From positions 124,001 through 188,000 of the forward strand of contig CAXYDD010000002.1 of the NCBI GenBank assembly GCA_964276025.1: a DNA stretch of 64,000 nt. Reading direction: 5' to 3'. Each line of letters opens with the position of its first letter. Within the stretch, counting starts at the first letter, position 1. The notes beneath the pieces were generated by a model, which did no database searches, was not told the origin of the DNA, and was given only the letters and a program-made list of their open reading frames with translations. Below, piece by piece: positions 36,442-44,978 of the stretch. This DNA comes from Porticoccus sp964276025. Its GTDB lineage: Bacteria; Pseudomonadota; Gammaproteobacteria; Pseudomonadales; Porticoccaceae. The translations under genes and the position numbers were made by a program.

Positions 36442-37449
36442 CTATCGGTGGTTGTGCCATGGGACATCTGAAGAACTTTTCTTCACTAAATGAACGACAT
36501 CTAGAGTCATCGCAAATAAAGCCATACGGACAAGTAAACCGTTATCTGTCTGGCGAAAAATGGCCAAATTTGGATTACTATCTAGATCTTTGTCCAGCTC
36601 GTTAGCTTCTTTTCTTGAATCCCTCGGCATTGGATGCATAATTACAGTATTAGGCTCACAATGAGCGGTGTAGACAGCATGATTTAACCTGAACTTCCCA
36701 CGATATGCATCAGCTTCATCTTTACTAGTAAATCTCTCTTCTTGAATTCTCGTAGAATAAACGATGTCTACATGAGATATACTCGACTCAATTTTTTCTG
36801 ACTCGATAACTGACAATCCATTACCTTTCATCTCTTCTACGATGTCTTTTGGCATAGATAGGTCATTTGGTGAAACAAGCTGAACAGAAATATTTTTATA
36901 GAGCATTAATAATTTACTGAGTGAATGAACTGTTCTTCCATGCTTTAAATCTCCAACCATAGCTATACGAAGTCCATCAATCTTTCTGCCTGAGGCTTTA
37001 AGTTCTTTCTCTATAGTGTATAAATCTAATAAAGCTTGACTGGGGTGCTCATTACTACCGTCACCACCATTAATTACTGGAACTCGACTACTCTTAGCAA
37101 AATCAGCAACCGATCCGGGTTTAGGGTGACGCATACAAATGATATCGCTGAAACCGGATAATACTCTAGCTGTGTCATGCAAAGACTCTCCTTTAGCTAA
37201 AGCGGAGAGCTCAAGGCCTACTGTCTCTCGCACATCGCCACCTAAAAGATTAAAAGCGCTACCAAAACTAATACGGGTTCGCGTACTTGCTTCAAAAAAC
37301 ATATTCCCAAGAATAGCCCCTTCGAGAACTCGTGTTCTTTTTTGCCTTTGAGCGTAAGGCTCCATATCGTCAGCGACACGAAAAATATTATCGATATCAT
37401 CCCTTTCAAACTGGCTTATGGAGAGAACACTTTGACCTTTAAGTTTCAC
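36442..37449 (-). CDS. pyrB: aspartate carbamoyltransferase catalytic subunit
   Basis: PyrB transfers the carbamoyl group from carbamoyl phosphate (made by CarAB in this window) to aspartate in pyrimidine synthesis. The 335-residue protein has the carbamoyl-phosphate loop STRTR (55-59), GGDGSNEHPSQALLDLYT and a C-terminal HPMPRDSRKEA, where most family members have HPLPR. It is somewhat longer than the ~310-residue E. coli enzyme. The start is GTG 37449. No pyrI regulatory subunit gene is adjacent. Confidence 0.94.
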   Translation of the reverse strand: MKLKGQSVLSISQFERDDIDNIFRVADDMEPYAQRQKRTRVLEGAILGNMFFEASTRTRISFGSAFNLLGGDVRETVGLELSALAKGESLHDTARVLSGFSDIICMRHPKPGSVADFAKSSRVPVINGGDGSNEHPSQALLDLYTIEKELKASGRKIDGLRIAMVGDLKHGRTVHSLSKLLMLYKNISVQLVSPNDLSMPKDIVEEMKGNGLSVIESEKIESSISHVDIVYSTRIQEERFTSKDEADAYRGKFRLNHAVYTAHCEPNTVIMHPMPRDSRKEANELDKDLDSNPNLAIFRQTDNGLLVRMALFAMTLDVVHLVKKSSSDVPWHNHR

Positions 37450-37531
37450 TTTTACCCCAAAACTAGAAGTTTAATTCTGACTATTTTAGCGACTTTCCTG
37501 TGCGTGAACCAGCAACTTATTAAATGAAAGT

Positions 37532-38947
37532 CTAATCAAGAATTGCATGGCCCCATGTCTTAAGAGATAACAGTATATTACGATCCCTTTCTGAGCAATC
37601 TTTTGATAATAATAGCTTGTCTATCTTTAAAAAATAATCCTTCAAAGAAAGATGGTTTTCCGTATCATTATGTAGCCTTTCATTGCGCATATTTTTCCAA
37701 GCCTCCTTTTCAGGTTCGGTTAGAGTATTAGGATAATTTATTGCTCTATATAAGAATAATAAAGCTTTGTAGCGCTTGTCTTGTAAATTTATACTGCCAT
37801 CAGCTAATTCTGTGGATGAAGAATTTCTTACTTGTTGTAGTAGTTTTTGATCGCTCTTAGCTTCAATAAAACCCACATGACTGGATCTCTCAAGATACTT
37901 ACTTTCTTCAAATTTGTTCATAGAGTAAGCTTTTTTTAACTTTATAGATAAATCATGCTTTAACAGTTCATGTAGATTCTTTTCACATTTTTCTAGGGAA
38001 ATATTTAATCGATCTGAAGTAACATCATCTATCAAATTAGGTGTCAGAATAATAGGGCACTTGTTTAATTCTATTGTGCAAAGTGAAATTTTTTGTTTAT
38101 TAGATTTTTGTATGAATAAATGCTCATATAATTCTTCAGCTGAAAAATCTATTAGAGGCTGGGGGTCACCCATTAAATTGAAACAGATGATAGAGTTATT
38201 ATTTGTAGGATTAATGGTTAGTGGCATCATTAAAGATGAATAAAAATTTTCTTTGCGAAGCTTTCCAGAAATGTGCAAAAATGGTTTTCTTTTATCAATA
38301 TCTATAAGTCTCTTCACCTCTTTTTTTTGTCTATGCATATAAACATAATCATATAATTTAGGCTGTTTACTCATAACTAACTTAGCTATGTTAATGGTTG
38401 CAATTACATCAGACAAAGCATCGTGGGCAGACTCGTGAGTAATTCCATTTGCCTCAGTCAAACTAACTAATTTGAAACAAGGGGAACCATCATCTTTTAC
38501 TGGCCAATTTATACCTTCGGGTCTAAGCGCCCAAGTAAGACGAAGTAAATTTAAGATATCCCACCTGGAATTCCCATTTTGATGTTCTCGTGCATAGGGG
38601 TCGTAAAAATTACGGTACAAGCAATAACGGGTGAATTCATCGTCAAACCCAATACTGTTATAACCGACACCACAAGTTTCCGGAAAAGATAATTCTCGAT
38701 GTATCTTATAAATGAACTCCTTCTCTGGAATACCTTGCTCTAAAGAAATTTGGGGAGTAATACCTGTAACTAAGCAAGATTCAGGAGACGGAAGTCGATG
38801 AGATGGTGGGTGGCAATACATAACTAACGGTTCGCCCACTATTTCTAATTTTTCGTTGGTTCTTATGCCGGCAAATTGTGAAATATGATCTCGATTTGGG
38901 TTTAATCCAAAAGTTTCGTAGTCATACCAATAAAGACTGTTAGTCAT
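37532..38947 (-). CDS. sbcB: exodeoxyribonuclease I
   Basis: ExoI digests single-stranded DNA 3' to 5' and works in recombination and mismatch repair. The 471-residue protein has the DEDDh exonuclease residues D9 and E11 (YDYETFGLNP), D102/D103 (GFDDEFTRYC), and H175 with D180 (HDALSD), followed by the SH3-like and helical domains of the family. It lies 82 bases upstream of pyrB on the same strand and is divergent from fumC across a 235-base region where I see only AT-rich sequence and no clear element apart from the fumC ribosome-binding site. Confidence 0.95.
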   Translation of the reverse strand: MTNSLYWYDYETFGLNPNRDHISQFAGIRTNEKLEIVGEPLVMYCHPPSHRLPSPESCLVTGITPQISLEQGIPEKEFIYKIHRELSFPETCGVGYNSIGFDDEFTRYCLYRNFYDPYAREHQNGNSRWDILNLLRLTWALRPEGINWPVKDDGSPCFKLVSLTEANGITHESAHDALSDVIATINIAKLVMSKQPKLYDYVYMHRQKKEVKRLIDIDKRKPFLHISGKLRKENFYSSLMMPLTINPTNNNSIICFNLMGDPQPLIDFSAEELYEHLFIQKSNKQKISLCTIELNKCPIILTPNLIDDVTSDRLNISLEKCEKNLHELLKHDLSIKLKKAYSMNKFEESKYLERSSHVGFIEAKSDQKLLQQVRNSSSTELADGSINLQDKRYKALLFLYRAINYPNTLTEPEKEAWKNMRNERLHNDTENHLSLKDYFLKIDKLLLSKDCSERDRNILLSLKTWGHAILD

Positions 38948-39182
38948 TCTTGAGTTAACTCCATGTTTATGCTACTTATCATACCTAATATATGATTAAT
39001 AACATAAAAATAATAATCGTAATTTCCTCAAAGTGATTGGATTTCTGTAATTGAAGCATTAAAATGTATTTTTTAAAATTAATCTAAAGCCAACCTAATC
39101 TCGTGGCTCTGTATCCTTTGACATTTTTTATTCATAGAGCCTAACATTTTATTTTTTTAATTTTAAATTTTCGGAGGGGACC

Positions 39183-40574
39183 TTGATAATTAAGCGAATC
39201 GAAACTGACAGTATGGGTGAAATTGAAGTTCCAGCTGACCGTTATTATGGGGCCCAAACAGCTCGATCTCTGATTCATTTTGATATAGGAATAGAAATTA
39301 TGCCTCGGGAAATTATACGAGGCATGGGTATCTTAAAAAAAGCTTCAGCAATAGTTAACGCTGATCTGGGATTGCTAGAGGAAGAAAAAAAGAATCTCAT
39401 AGTCAAATCTGCTGATGAAGTTATAAGTGGTGATCTTGATGATCACTTCCCGCTTCGAATTTGGCAAACAGGCAGTGGAACTCAATCGAATATGAATACT
39501 AATGAGGTCATTGCTAATAGAGCTATTGAGATATCGGGCGGTAAGCTAGGCTCCAAAACACCAATACACCCTAATGACCATGTAAATATGGGGCAATCTT
39601 CTAATGATACCTTTCCTACAGCAATGCATATTGCAGCTGTTGAGCAAATACATGGTCACCTACTGCCTGAATTAACAGGTCTGCGTGATTCGATCTCAAA
39701 GAAATGTATTGAATTTAAAGGAATCACAAAAATCGGTCGGACTCACTTAATGGATGCTACACCACTCACACTTGAACAGGAGTTTAGTGGTTATGTGCAG
39801 CAACTCACAAACGGAATACAGCGAGTAAAAAGCTGCTTACCTAATCTTAGTCAAATTGCACTTGGAGGTACGGCAGTAGGCACTGGTCTAAATTCTCATC
39901 CAGATTTCGCAATAAAGGTTGCTAATCAAATTGCACTTCTAACAAGTAAAGAATTTGTTACAGCACCAAATAAATTTGAGTCGCTCGCTGCTCATGATGC
40001 TATTGTAGAAGCAAGCGGTATAATGAAAACACTAGCTTGTTCATTAATGAAAATAGCTAATGATGTAAGATGGCTTGGCTCTGGGCCTCGATGTGGTATA
40101 GGAGAGCTCACCTTACCCGCAAACGAACCTGGTAGCTCAATCATGCCGGGCAAAGTTAATCCTACCCAATCTGAAGCAATGACAATGGTTGCTGCGCAAG
40201 TTATTGGTAATGATACAGCCATAGCTGTTGGAGGGTCATCTGGGAACTTTGAATTAAATGTTTTTAAGCCTGTGATGATTTACAACCTCCTGCAATCAAT
40301 AAGACTACTTGGCGATTCATGCCGATCTTTTAATGTGCATTGTATTGTAGGAATTACGGCTAATAAATCTAAAATTAATGAGCATCTAAATAATTCTTTG
40401 ATGCTAGTCACAGCCCTTAACCCATATATAGGCTATGATAATGCTGCAAAAGTAGCCAAGAAAGCTTTTGATGAGAATACAACTTTAAAGGAAGCTGCGG
40501 TTGCTCTGAAACTTCTAACATCTGATGAATTTGACGAGAAAGTAAGACCGGAAGAAATGACAAAACCAAAGTAA
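39183..40574 (+). CDS. fumC: class II fumarate hydratase
   Basis: FumC interconverts fumarate and malate in the TCA cycle without an Fe-S cluster. The 463-residue protein has the three fumarase/aspartase regions: TGSGTQSNMNTNEV (97-110), KIGRTHLMDATPL with H188, and the signature GSSIMPGKVNP (317-327) containing the catalytic serine. The start is a TTG behind a strong GGAGG (gap about 5 bases). It stands alone between divergent sbcB and a convergent unknown gene. The oxygen-stable, iron-free class suits an iron-poor oxic habitat (inference). Confidence 0.97.
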   Translation: MIIKRIETDSMGEIEVPADRYYGAQTARSLIHFDIGIEIMPREIIRGMGILKKASAIVNADLGLLEEEKKNLIVKSADEVISGDLDDHFPLRIWQTGSGTQSNMNTNEVIANRAIEISGGKLGSKTPIHPNDHVNMGQSSNDTFPTAMHIAAVEQIHGHLLPELTGLRDSISKKCIEFKGITKIGRTHLMDATPLTLEQEFSGYVQQLTNGIQRVKSCLPNLSQIALGGTAVGTGLNSHPDFAIKVANQIALLTSKEFVTAPNKFESLAAHDAIVEASGIMKTLACSLMKIANDVRWLGSGPRCGIGELTLPANEPGSSIMPGKVNPTQSEAMTMVAAQVIGNDTAIAVGGSSGNFELNVFKPVMIYNLLQSIRLLGDSCRSFNVHCIVGITANKSKINEHLNNSLMLVTALNPYIGYDNAAKVAKKAFDENTTLKEAAVALKLLTSDEFDEKVRPEEMTKPK

Positions 40575-40609
40575 TTTTTTTAATCTTAATGGTTACTCAG
40601 ATTTACTGT

Positions 40610-41263
40610 TTACTGAGACTTTAATTGCTGTATATCTCGATTAATAATCAATCGATGAGCATCAATTGCTTTAATTGCTTTCTCGTTTTCTAATATTCGA
40701 GCCTCTATGCCCTTTGATGATTTGCTTCCGTATTTGGCAGCTAAATCATTCACCTCTAACTTAGTAGCTAATGAAGAATTCACTAGTGAGCTCACAGATT
40801 TATTCGACTTTTCTATTTTTTTACTAATACTTGCTAGATCTTGTTTTTGATACTCTAGAGAGGTTTTAATTTTCTTTATACTCTTACTGTTTCTATCATA
40901 AGCTATTCCCCATAATTTCTTTATCTCAGACCAATGTTTATCTAACTTTAAGTCTTGCTCTTTAAAGTTGGAATCTATATCTGTCGTAACAACATTAGTT
41001 TCGAGCACTTCAAAACGTTCCTGTAGTTGGCCCAACTCGGATCCCTGAGCAAGCACCAAATAAATTAGCCCAATAATAGTTATTATCAAAAGTGGGTTAG
41101 CTATTTTATGCCAATTAATACTATCTTTAAGGGTAAGATTATCTTGATTTGAAGAGCTAGAATCACTAGATATTGGTCGATTTATATAAACTCCACCTCT
41201 ACCAATCCTATCGTCACTCTCAGGGACAATTGAATCAGTTTTATTGTTATCATCGTTTACCAT
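40610..41263 (-). CDS. hypothetical single-pass membrane protein with coiled coil
   Basis: Not recognised. With ATG 41263 (GGGAG ten bases upstream) the product has about 217 residues; upstream in-frame starts at 41272 and 41314 are possible. The first 50 residues are polar and serine/asparagine-rich, a single hydrophobic helix follows (PLLIITIIGLIYLVLA), and the remaining ~145 residues are predicted to be long charged helix with heptad-like patterns (LGQLQERFEVLE, KKIKTSLEYQKQDLASISKKIEKS). The topology is probably cytoplasmic N-terminus and periplasmic coiled coil. Neighbours fumC and the PuuD-like gene give no functional clue, and a terminator separates it from the latter. Confidence 0.7.
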   Translation of the reverse strand: MVNDDNNKTDSIVPESDDRIGRGGVYINRPISSDSSSSNQDNLTLKDSINWHKIANPLLIITIIGLIYLVLAQGSELGQLQERFEVLETNVVTTDIDSNFKEQDLKLDKHWSEIKKLWGIAYDRNSKSIKKIKTSLEYQKQDLASISKKIEKSNKSVSSLVNSSLATKLEVNDLAAKYGSKSSKGIEARILENEKAIKAIDAHRLIINRDIQQLKSQ

Positions 41264-41396
41264 CGTTCGCATACTCCCAAGAAAGATAAATTCTATACAG
41301 ACATTATACGTCATAGGTATAAAATATGGCCAATAAGTATTCTCTTACAGGAGTAGGTGAACTGGATAATTAAAAGCAACTTTATAAAATAATGTA

Positions 41397-41426
41397 AAAA
41401 AAAAGCCCTCAATACAGGCTTTTTTT
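41397..41426. terminator. bidirectional rho-independent terminator
   Basis: AAAAAAAGCC pairs with GGCTTTTTTT around the nine-base loop CTCAATACA. A and T tracts flank both sides, so it can end transcription in either direction. It follows the PuuD-like gene on the minus strand and should separate it from the coiled-coil protein gene downstream. Confidence 0.8.
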
Positions 41427-41448
41427 CATTTTAAGATTTTTTTATTTT

Positions 41449-42087
41449 TTAAATATAATAAAGTATTCCAAACAGCAGAGCTGTTAAAGTCAAACTGCCA
41501 TGAATTACACCTTTAACGGAAGCCATTGGTCCTTGTTTTCCAATAAGAGCATTTAGTTCGAGTGCCGCAATAATAGCTAAACAGATCATAAGATCTAAAC
41601 CCCCAACAGGCGATCCATAACCACTTCCACCCCATTGTGCTCCATGTGGGCTAGCTAGCATACCGAAGGCCATAGGAGCTGAAAATAAAACATTTGTTCT
41701 TGATGCTAAGAGTGCTTTAGCTCCATTTGCTGCAGCATCTCCATCTTTCATACCCAATGCTATTTGCTGAGCAGGCCATATTACAAGCCAAACGTTGAGG
41801 AACATTAGAGTTCCCATTGTTGAACCAATGATAATCGAATTATTGAATTGATGATTATGTGAAAGGCCTCCAAGTAAGATTACACCTGAAATGAAAGTTA
41901 ACATAGCTCCCCAACGGAACCACCATAGAGCGCTTGGAGCTAATTTTTGTTTAGCGTCTGCAAGTCCCTCAGGAGATGCCTGCTTAAAATATCCGCCTTG
42001 CACAAAGTTGAAATAATAGAGCATTCCAATCCATACGATTCCAACTAGCAGATGACTCCAACGAACAAGAAAATTAAAAAATTCCAT
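41449..42087 (-). CDS. urate hydroxylase PuuD-like N-terminal domain membrane protein
   Basis: A 212-residue integral membrane protein with about six to seven hydrophobic helices, matching the Urate_ox_N/PuuD membrane domain: RWSHLLVGIVWIGMLYYFNFVQ, LWWFRWGAMLTFISG, NVWLVIWPAQQIA and SRTNVLFSAPMAFGMLASPHG. In full-length PuuD a cytochrome c domain follows; here the chain stops after the membrane part. I start at ATG 42087 because the upstream TTG has no ribosome-binding site. Conserved histidines and tryptophans suggest haem binding, but urate oxidation is unproven for stand-alone forms. A Fur-like box lies about 110 bases upstream. Confidence 0.78.
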   Translation of the reverse strand: MEFFNFLVRWSHLLVGIVWIGMLYYFNFVQGGYFKQASPEGLADAKQKLAPSALWWFRWGAMLTFISGVILLGGLSHNHQFNNSIIIGSTMGTLMFLNVWLVIWPAQQIALGMKDGDAAANGAKALLASRTNVLFSAPMAFGMLASPHGAQWGGSGYGSPVGGLDLMICLAIIAALELNALIGKQGPMASVKGVIHGSLTLTALLFGILYYI

Positions 42088-42196
42088 ACTTACACCCAAA
42101 ATATTAAGTTAACAATCTGATATTTATTTATTCTACACTACGTGAAACCTATTATAAATGTTATTTATAACAATAAATATATACATAACTATTAAT

Positions 42197-42215
42197 GATA
42201 ATGATTATTATTTGC
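42197..42215 (-). promoter_or_regulatory. Fur-box-like operator upstream of PuuD-like gene
   Basis: Read on the minus strand, GCAAATAATAATCATTATC matches 16 of 19 positions of the classical Fur box GATAATGATAATCATTATC, including an unbroken 12-base run at the right end. It lies about 110 bases before the PuuD-like start, between that gene and the groEL terminator, and fur is encoded in this window. The sequence is AT-rich, so binding is a prediction. Confidence 0.5.
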
Positions 42216-42275
42216 ATTAAAAATTACTTAACTGAGTAAATGATATTAAAGATCTTGGATGTCTTTTAAATTGAC

Positions 42276-42305
42276 AAAAAAAAACCCGTAAAATTACGGG
42301 TTTTT
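42276..42305 (-). terminator. rho-independent terminator after groEL
   Basis: On the minus strand AAAAACCCGTAA pairs perfectly with TTACGGGTTTTT (42305-42294 with 42291-42280) and runs on into four more T residues. It lies 25 bases past the groEL stop. Confidence 0.88.
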
Positions 42306-42329
42306 CGATACTTGTGAAGATGGGTGGGT

Positions 42330-43997
42330 TTACATCATACCTCCCATACCTCCCATACCTCCCATACCTCCCATACCTCCCATATCTGGCATTCCACCAG
42401 CAGGACTCGCTCCTTCCTCTGCGGGAGCATCTGCAACCATAGCTTCAGTAGTCAACATCAATCCTGCTATTGAAGAGGCCGCTTGTAATGCACTTCTAGT
42501 TACTTTCGCAGGGTCTAAGATTCCCATTGCTATCATATCGCCGTATTCACCTATTCCTGCGTTATAACCAAAGTTACCTTTGCCAGCTTTAATTTTATCT
42601 ACAACAACTGAGCCTTCACCACCGGCATTAGAAACAATTTGCCTCAAAGGTGACTCCATAGCTCGTTGAGCTAACCTAATTCCTACATTCTGATCTTCGT
42701 TATCGCCGGTTAAGCCTTCTATTTCCTGCAGAGCTCGGATTAATGCCACACCGCCGCCAGGAACTACTCCTTCTTCGACAGCTGCACGAGTAGCATGCAA
42801 AGCATCGTCAACACGAGCTTTCTTTTCTTTCATTTCAACTTCAGTTGCAGCGCCAACTTTTATTACGGCAACCCCACCAGCTAATTTTGCAACTCGTTCT
42901 TGTAGCTTTTCACGATCGTAATCAGAGGAGGTATCTTCAATTTGTGCGCGAATCTGCTTAACTCGTTCAGCGATAGCTTTCTTGTCACCTGCGCCATCTA
43001 CGACCGTTGTATTTTCTTTAGTCATGCTAATACGTTTAGCTGTACCTAGATGTTCCAATGTTACTGCTTCAAGCTCCATTCCAACTTCTTCAGAGATTAC
43101 AGTGCCACCTGTAAGGACAGCTATATCCTCAAGCATAGCTTTACGACGATCACCAAAACCTGGAGCCTTACATGCAGCAACTTTAACTATTCCACGCAGG
43201 TTATTCACAACAAGTGTAGCAAGCGCTTCGCCATCTACGTCCTCTGCGATAATCATGAGTGGACGACCGGCTTTTGCAACGCTTTCAAGTAAAGGTAATA
43301 AGTCTCGTATATTCGAAATCTTTTTATCATATAGCAATATATATGGAGTTTCGTGTTCAACACCCATACTTTCTTGATTATTTATAAAGTAAGGTGATAA
43401 GTAGCCTCTGTCAAATTGCATGCCTTCAACAATATCTAGCTCATTTTCAAGCCCACTTCCATCTTCAACAGTAATAACACCCTCTTTTCCAACCTTCTCC
43501 ATTGCTTGAGCAATAATATCTCCAACGTGAGTATCACTATTTGCTGATATTGTACCTACTTGAGCAATAGCTTTATTATCGACACAAGGTTTAGCCATTG
43601 CAGCAATTTTTTCGACAGCTGAAGATACAGCCTTGTCTATGCCACGTTTTAAATCCATAGGGTTCATACCCGCGGCTACGGATTTTAATCCTTCATTTAC
43701 GATTGATTGTGCCAAAACTGTAGCAGTCGTTGTTCCATCGCCAGCTTCATCAGAGGCTTTAGATGCAACCTCTTTGACCATCTGTGCACCCATGTTTTCA
43801 AATTTATCCTTTAGGTCAATTTCTTTTGCGACAGAAACCCCATCCTTAGTAACTGTGGGAGCTCCATAAGATTTTTCTATAACTACATTACGACCTCTTG
43901 GCCCCAGTGTCACCTTTACCGCATCTGCAAGTACATTGACTCCTTTGAGCATTGGGTTGCGTGCGTTATCTCCAAATTTAACTTCTTTATCTGACAT
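42330..43997 (-). CDS. groEL: 60 kDa chaperonin GroEL
   Basis: GroEL forms the double-ring folding chamber capped by GroES. The 555-residue protein has the ATPase residues D52 (VTKDGVSVAKEI) and D87 in GDGTTTA (86-92), the apical and intermediate domains, and a C-terminal GGM-repeat tail that projects into the cavity. It follows groES by 66 bases and ends in a strong terminator, the standard groESL operon. Confidence 0.98.
   Translation of the reverse strand: MSDKEVKFGDNARNPMLKGVNVLADAVKVTLGPRGRNVVIEKSYGAPTVTKDGVSVAKEIDLKDKFENMGAQMVKEVASKASDEAGDGTTTATVLAQSIVNEGLKSVAAGMNPMDLKRGIDKAVSSAVEKIAAMAKPCVDNKAIAQVGTISANSDTHVGDIIAQAMEKVGKEGVITVEDGSGLENELDIVEGMQFDRGYLSPYFINNQESMGVEHETPYILLYDKKISNIRDLLPLLESVAKAGRPLMIIAEDVDGEALATLVVNNLRGIVKVAACKAPGFGDRRKAMLEDIAVLTGGTVISEEVGMELEAVTLEHLGTAKRISMTKENTTVVDGAGDKKAIAERVKQIRAQIEDTSSDYDREKLQERVAKLAGGVAVIKVGAATEVEMKEKKARVDDALHATRAAVEEGVVPGGGVALIRALQEIEGLTGDNEDQNVGIRLAQRAMESPLRQIVSNAGGEGSVVVDKIKAGKGNFGYNAGIGEYGDMIAMGILDPAKVTRSALQAASSIAGLMLTTEAMVADAPAEEGASPAGGMPDMGGMGGMGGMGGMGGMM
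42337..42381. repeat. five perfect 9-base tandem repeats in the groEL tail
   Basis: The unit ATACCTCCC (plus strand) occurs five times without a mismatch and encodes GGM units of the GroEL C-terminus. Identical codons in every copy suggest recent slippage expansion rather than old protein-level conservation. Confidence 0.9.
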
Positions 43998-44063
43998 GAT
44001 AATTTTTCCTTTCTTAAAAATTCATTGAAACTTTAATTGTATTCATAACTGAGTAATATTGGG

Positions 44064-44357
44064 CTAAGTTAATATAACTGCCTTAATATCCGTTTCTCCA
44101 AGGATTATTAGCTCTTCTCCATCAATTTCGATAGTATCGCTTCCGGCGTACTTTCCAAAAACAACAGTATCTCCGAGCTTTACATCCACTGGGCGAACTT
44201 CACCACTATCCAAGATCTTTCCAGATCCTATTGCGATTACAGTTCCTTCATTTGGTTTTTCTTTTGCAGACCCAGGCAATAAAATGCCACCTGCAGTTTT
44301 TTCTTCCTCTTCCTTTCGACGAACAACAATGCGGTCGTGTAGGGGGCGAATTTTCAT
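44064..44357 (-). CDS. groES: 10 kDa co-chaperonin GroES
   Basis: GroES is the heptameric lid of GroEL. The second of two adjacent ATG codons (44357) gives the usual MKIRPLHDRI start, seven bases after GGAG. The 97-residue protein has the mobile loop EEEEKTAGGILLPGSAKEKP that binds GroEL, and the family end DIKAVI. It is followed by groEL. I looked for a heat-shock promoter upstream and found only a possible CCCATATA -10 with no matching -35. Confidence 0.97.
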   Translation of the reverse strand: MKIRPLHDRIVVRRKEEEEKTAGGILLPGSAKEKPNEGTVIAIGSGKILDSGEVRPVDVKLGDTVVFGKYAGSDTIEIDGEELIILGETDIKAVILT

Positions 44358-44500
44358 CATCTTTCTCCACTGTTTATATGGGATCCTGAAATATAAAAAT
44401 ATTACAGAAACAATTATTAAAGGGTATTAAAACCAACTCATACTTATGTTATTTATTTATATGGTGTCTACTTACAGTCATTTCAAGGGGTAAAAAAAAT

Positions 44501-44968
44501 TTATTTATCTTGTTCTTCTGTCCAATATTCTGCATCTATGAATTCTTCATTTTTATTTGAATTATTTTCACTAAGATTATCAGAGTGTGTTTGAGTAAAG
44601 TTTTTTTCATGAGTTGCAATAAAAAATTTAGATGTAAAACTAGTTAAAAAATATGTTCTAAGGATCGGGGCTAAACCGACGAAGCCTATAAAGTCAGTAA
44701 CAAATCCAGGTATTATCAAAAGAACCCCGCTAAATGAAATGATTATAGCTTCTATCATTTCTTTGGCAGGAATTTCTCCTACATAAATTTTTTCACGGGC
44801 TCGAAAAAGTGTCTTTAGCCCCTGCTTTCTTAAAAAGAAAATGCCCACTATTGCTGTGAATAAAACAAGGCTCACCGAAAAAAAAGGTCTAGTCACATGA
44901 CTCACGGCTATTAACAGAGATATTTCTACGAAAGGAATTAGAATAAAAAATAAGAAAAAGTATCGCAA
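44501..44968 (-). CDS. fxsA: FxsA family membrane protein
   Basis: FxsA is an inner-membrane protein; in E. coli its overproduction relieves F-plasmid exclusion of phage T7, and its normal role is unknown. The 155-residue product has the family's opening helix (FFLFFILIPFVEISLLIAV), paired hydrophobic helices with GLKTLFRAREKIYVGEIPAKEM between them, and LLIIPGFVTDFIGF. The tail is acidic and variable. TTG 44968 has GGAG seven bases upstream. It lies between ampG and groES, a common place for fxsA. Confidence 0.9.
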   Translation of the reverse strand: MRYFFLFFILIPFVEISLLIAVSHVTRPFFSVSLVLFTAIVGIFFLRKQGLKTLFRAREKIYVGEIPAKEMIEAIIISFSGVLLIIPGFVTDFIGFVGLAPILRTYFLTSFTSKFFIATHEKNFTQTHSDNLSENNSNKNEEFIDAEYWTEEQDK

Positions 44969-44978
44969 AAAATATCTC

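Noticed and set aside
44361..44420. Possible heat-shock promoter before groES
   Set aside because: A CCCATATA -10-like element is present but no CTTGAA-like -35 lies at the right distance.
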